Assembly: GCF_032854445.1 (NCBI RefSeq)
Contig: NC_088301.1
Location: 40,349,187-40,413,186 of the forward strand
Length of the DNA: 64,000 nucleotides
Source of the DNA: Liolophura sinensis
Lineage: Eukaryota > Mollusca > Polyplacophora > Chitonida > Chitonidae
Direction of reading: 5' to 3'
Both the position numbers and the translations under genes were made by a program. The notes under the pieces are model-generated. The model was not told the DNA's origin. It made no database searches and saw only the letters and a program-made list of their open reading frames with translations. Below are positions 60,090-64,000 of the stretch, piece after piece; position 1 is the first letter of the stretch, and each line of letters begins with the position of its first letter.

Positions 60090-61810
60090 AGGCCAGGCCT
60101 CGGGGGACTCCACCTACTTATTCATGCACTGAACGAGAGCAAACATAAAACAGTGCATGTACGCTGAAAGCTTGTTAAAGGTTTGGGAAAAGCTTACATG
60201 TATTTTTGACTATACACACATGTGACCAAATCTCTGGCATTCTGTTCAACGGATTCCATGCCACATGTCCCTTTAACCCTTTCACTGTGGAGCAAAGAGT
60301 TTAGGGTATATATAATATGCGCCAATACCCTAGCTGCTTTCAGGCATAACTGATGGAGAGTTTGTCAGTGCCTAATACGAAGGTTTTTTCATTTCCATAC
60401 GATGCAATCACACCACCATCCCGCGCTGTCCTATTGTAAACTAGTGGAATGATATTAGTATTTAACAAAATCAAAAAAAAAAAACATTGAAGCAGAAATA
60501 CGGCTGCTGTAATTACACATCAGCCCAACTCCCAACAATTTTGGACCTAATCCTAACGCGTCGGGAAACTTTTGATAAATGAAGATGCTATTTGTTATGT
60601 CTTCAAAATAATAATAATAATAAGAAGAAAAAAACGTTTGGCCGCGACAAATTGCCGATGTATGTTAAAAATCAGCCCTTTTCCTTGTTCTTGTCTGATG
60701 AGCCACGGAGGACAGACATGGCAGCAACAAAAAGGTTGTGTGCTTTCATTTTGGAAATATATTTATTATCGACAGCTCTTAAAGTTTACGTACATAAATA
60801 CATTGCGTTCTTCTAGAATTAGTTTTTCCATGGTCTTCATCACAACAAGACTGCTTATTGGCCTTTGGTCATATAAGGGTCAAGCTACTGAAATCTTTTT
60901 TTCGTGAAGATTTCCTAGTCACATGCTAAATTAAATTGCCTGATCAAGCACTGAGCAGTTGGGAATGTATACGCACACTGACGACAGACCCACCTGCTCT
61001 GTGTGTCCACAGAAGATTGATGATGCTGACCACACCATCCGGTGATCCTTCTTCCTTCTCGTCGTGGAGAATAATAGCTTAGAGTAAGGGACAAAGGTAT
61101 ACGACCTTTGTATATTCTTCAGGAAATTAGAATCCCCCAGGCAAGCTTTGCGGAAAAACATCTGGTTGCAGGCCCTCTTTATTGTTCATGCATGTACTTA
61201 TTCATGCCTTGGATGCTCTGAATTTTGATTTATACACACATGGCAAGCACTTACCGGCAAATTTCAAAAATTTTGTTACCAGGAATGGGAGTTACTCGTG
61301 ACTTATCTTGTGTCAGTTAGCTTATGTATTATCCTATGCCATACGGAACTGTTTAGTCTTTTAGAGCCGCCATACGAATCTGTAGGTGGCAACACATACA
61401 CTGCAAATGTCAAAGACGCGTGACATGTAGGCCTATTTATAAAAACACAGGAATTAATGCACATAAGCCTTACTATATTTATTTGAACGCAGATGTCTTA
61501 TCCATAAACGCGTTATATGTATACCGTGGGACTACACACGCATACTTTTTGTTAAAAGATGGGCTGGCATTCTTTATTTAACATTGGCGTTTTCAGTTAA
61601 TCCCATTTCAATGTTTTTTCCAAAACATTGGTATATTATAGAAAACATGTGACATGTCTAATACACTGGTCACATACCCGTTTTCACTTTAACATGTATA
61701 TGCCTATCACTTTTCGTTGTGTAATTGTCGACTACTGCAATAAATGCAGGCATTCACACGGTTTGAAAGCTATAGTACATGAACTTTTGGCAGTCACACG
61801 AATTGTTTTA
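60090..61810. other. Intergenic, no gene seen
   Basis: A short (aat)n run lies at 60606-60623. Frames at 60572-61161 on both strands overlap and have no recognisable family. Confidence 0.45.
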
Positions 61811-61819
61811 CTATTTACT

Positions 61820-62060
61820 GTATAAATTGCTGATTGCCACCCAAGTTGTGAACTATAACAACACAAATTGTTGACTGTTCAACGCATAAATTGCTGCTTG
61901 CCAAGCAAATTGTGAACAATTGCATAAGTTGTTGGTTGCCAGACGAATTGCGGACTATTACATGAAATGCTGGTTGCCACAAAAATTGTCGACCGTTAGA
62001 TGAATTTATCACACGAATTGTTGACTACAAGTCTGACAGTCACGCGAATTGTTGACTTTC
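61820..62060. repeat. Degenerate minisatellite, unit about 27-30 bp
   Basis: Seven to eight imperfect units share 'aattgttgact' or 'aattgctggttgcca' cores (ataaattgctgattgccacc, caaattgttgactgttcaac, taaattgctgcttgccaagc, taagttgttggttgccagac, cgaattgttgactttcaata). Units alternate two variants (gttgact.. and gctg.ttgcc..), which suggests a higher-order dimer. Confidence 0.7.
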
Positions 62061-62284
62061 AATACAGATACCAGATTCTTTTACCAACATGCTCTCTATA
62101 CTAAAATACCGATGTTGTATATGACGCTTATAGCTCCAGGCGTTTGAAACTCGACGCCAAATATAAACCGTGCATGAAATAACCTGTCTTGTTTTCATTC
62201 AACTGGTCGAACTCGACAAACTGATATAAGAAATCGGTGTGCGACTTTAAGCCTCAGATGGTTGATCTAGACGCTATATATCTG

Positions 62285-62640
62285 GTTTACACTGTCTTTG
62301 ATACCATTCTATACCGCACTATATATGATGACAGTCTAAACTAGACTATCTATGATAGCATTCTATATACTGCACTATCTATGATATCATTCTATACTAC
62401 ACTAAATATAAATCATTCTATATACTGCACTATGTATGAATAACATTCTATTCTGCACTATCTATGACATCGTATGCTGCGTTATGTATATCATCCCATA
62501 CTCACTATTATATCATTATGCACTGCGCTTTCTATATTAACATTCTATACTGTGCTATCAGTGTTAACATTCTTTACTGCACTATCTATGATAACAATCT
62601 ACACTGTACTATCTATGATGTCATTCTATACTGCATACTT
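62285..62640. repeat. Minisatellite, unit about 27-30 bp (CATTCTATACTGCACTATCTATGATA)
   Basis: About twelve imperfect units built on 'cattctatactgcactat' and 'ctatgata' run through the whole stretch. The frames open across it (62464-62752) are translations of the repeat and not genes. It lies only 230 bp from the preceding minisatellite, with which it shares unit length but no sequence. Confidence 0.85.
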
Positions 62641-63474
62641 TATCCGTACGTTTAAACATATATCTGGGAAATATACACCTAGAGTGAACATAAGCAAACT
62701 GAGTGATGCAGAACCGATGATCAGATCATGGGCAAATGCTGGATATGTGTGATTCATACAAAGTACAGGGTAATAGGTAATTTTTGTGTGAGCTTTGGAA
62801 CGGACACTCAGTTAATAGGGGAGGAAGTCAAGAGAGCCTAGACCTTAATTAAAATAGTGCTCCACAGCTTCCGAAGGCGTAATCCAATTACAAGAAAGTT
62901 CATCCATCAATCTTAACTTGGGTCGAAATAAAGTTGAACTCTAAAATCAGACGCATCTGCTTGGTGTCTGCATAAAAACACTGATAAATGATTGGATCAA
63001 AAAACTATTTACTTAAGGTCTATGCCATTTACATTCCTAACCCGCACACTGCTGGTATATGGCTGGTAAATTACAATAACATGATAATCATGCAATGGAC
63101 ATCGTGCATAATGGCATACTGTCTGCTTGGACATCTGTGTCAGGTTTGATAGTCAGTTTGACCGTTTAGTCTGATACCCGAGAATGATGTAGGGCATGAA
63201 GGTGTCAAATGTAGGGATTTTTTCAACTGATAACTTCTTCCATGATAGACACATTCACAGATACAGCATGTAGTTTTGGTGAAAGAAGTACTACTGCACT
63301 GTTTTGCAATTAAGCTTTTTCTTTGAGCTTAATACCATCCTCAAGAGCTGTTGTTCATTTATGCAGAACCTGTTGTATATGGATGGAGGGAGCGCCAAGT
63401 TACGGGTTAACCTTCCAACGAACACACTGTGACTTTTACCAGAGTATTTTATCTATTTATTTATGTATTTTGTT
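62641..63474. other. Intergenic, no gene seen
   Basis: AT-rich spacer with short random frames; no repeat of the window's families. Confidence 0.45.
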
Positions 63475-63709
63475 TTATTTATTTGATTGGTGTTTTAAAC
63501 CGCATTCAAGAATATTTCACTTATACGACGGCTGCCATCATCACGGTGGGAGTAAACCGGGAGAACAACCCAGAGCCCCGGGGGAACCCACGATCATCCG
63601 CAGGTTGCAGACAGACCTTCCCACGTGAGGCCGGAGAGGAAGCCAGCATGAGCTGGACTTGAACTCGTAGTGGCCGCATTGGTGAAAGGCTCCTGGTTCA
63701 TTTGCCACG
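63475..63709 (-). repeat. SINE, minus strand, slightly 5'-truncated
   Basis: In reverse complement it begins gaaccaggagcctttcacca, then cgagttcaagtccagctcat, ctccggcctcacgtgggaag, gcagccgtcgtataagtgaa, ttaaaacaccaatcaaataa. The A box is lost. It is the only clear minus-strand copy of the main SINE in the window. Confidence 0.88.
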
Positions 63710-64000
63710 GTAAGTTGAACGTATATTTTAAATGTTTTGGTGGATGCTTAACAAACGTCATGTAAGACCATCTACATTGTCCTGTTGGAGCGCTATCGGT
63801 TGTTCAAAGCCTCTAAGACCTAGAGAACGGTGCAAGTGGGGGAATGTTGAAGATTCCCTGTTCATGCAGGACTAGGATGTAACTAACACTTCGTGTATCC
63901 TCGCGATTGTAAGACAAACATCTCAACCACTACGTCACGACCAATCCCTTTTTATATTGTAATCTAAGAAAATGTAATACTGAAGTCGTAAATATGTAAT
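63710..64000. other. Right end of the window, no gene seen
   Basis: No open frame or known repeat. The stretch 63880-63940 (ctcgcgattgtaagacaaac, then atctcaaccactacgtc) vaguely resembles the reverse of a tRNA-type head, but neither A nor B box is convincing. Confidence 0.35.

Noticed and set aside
62464-62752. Two overlapping open frames of 63 and 92 codons
   Set aside because: They are translations of the minisatellite units.

Overview
This is a eukaryotic genomic window, almost certainly from a mollusc or a close lophotrochozoan relative. The DNA is AT-rich and gene-poor. The genes have animal-type introns (GT..AG, about 0.1-2 kb), and the sequence is littered with tRNA-derived SINEs of a type familiar from molluscan genomes (a head with A and B boxes, and a tail that reads about 'gagtacggcgtaaaacaccaatcaaa' followed by aaat repeats). 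No CRISPR, operon or other prokaryotic structure is present. Four protein-coding genes could be assembled exon by exon, with reading phase conserved across every junction:

(1) 2591-10949, minus: a 13-exon secreted von Willebrand factor A protein of the VWA7 type (706 aa). (2) 39420-42817, minus: a 3-exon class A GPCR (459 aa) of the Moody/Tre1-like kind, with NRY in place of DRY. (3) 45530-47932, plus: ribosomal protein L29 (57 aa, 3 coding exons). (4) 52327-56354, minus: a 4-exon SLC46 / proton-coupled-folate-transporter-like carrier (460 aa). The four do not form a pathway; they are ordinary neighbours separated by long repeat-rich spacers.

Between 13 and 29 kb the window is a repeat graveyard. 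It holds degenerate minisatellites (13.3-13.9 kb), a second SINE type with a (CACT)n tail (16.9 kb), a frameshifted and nonsense-mutated remnant of a multicopy invertebrate protein family (17.3-18.7 kb, minus), a degenerate long-unit tandem array (18.8-19.6 kb), a broken ZMYM1-like hAT transposase (20.6-21.9 kb, plus), and several SINEs. Between 29 and 37 kb there is no recognisable coding sequence, only weak exon-like or promoter-like signals. At 37.4-38.5 kb lies a compact Penelope-like retroelement remnant: a GIY-YIG endonuclease fragment flanked by long inverted terminal repeats whose tips carry hammerhead-ribozyme-like boxes.

The right part (49-64 kb) contains the SLC46 gene, a CpG-rich patch near 49.4-49.8 kb, further copies of an unclassified interspersed repeat (at least six clear copies, both strands, in the whole window), two more 27-30 bp minisatellites (61.8-62.6 kb) and a minus-strand SINE at 63.5 kb. 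Nothing here is a convincing new gene system. The most noteworthy items are the Penelope-like element with inverted repeats, the undescribed six-copy repeat family, and the repeated occurrence of short-period degenerate minisatellites.
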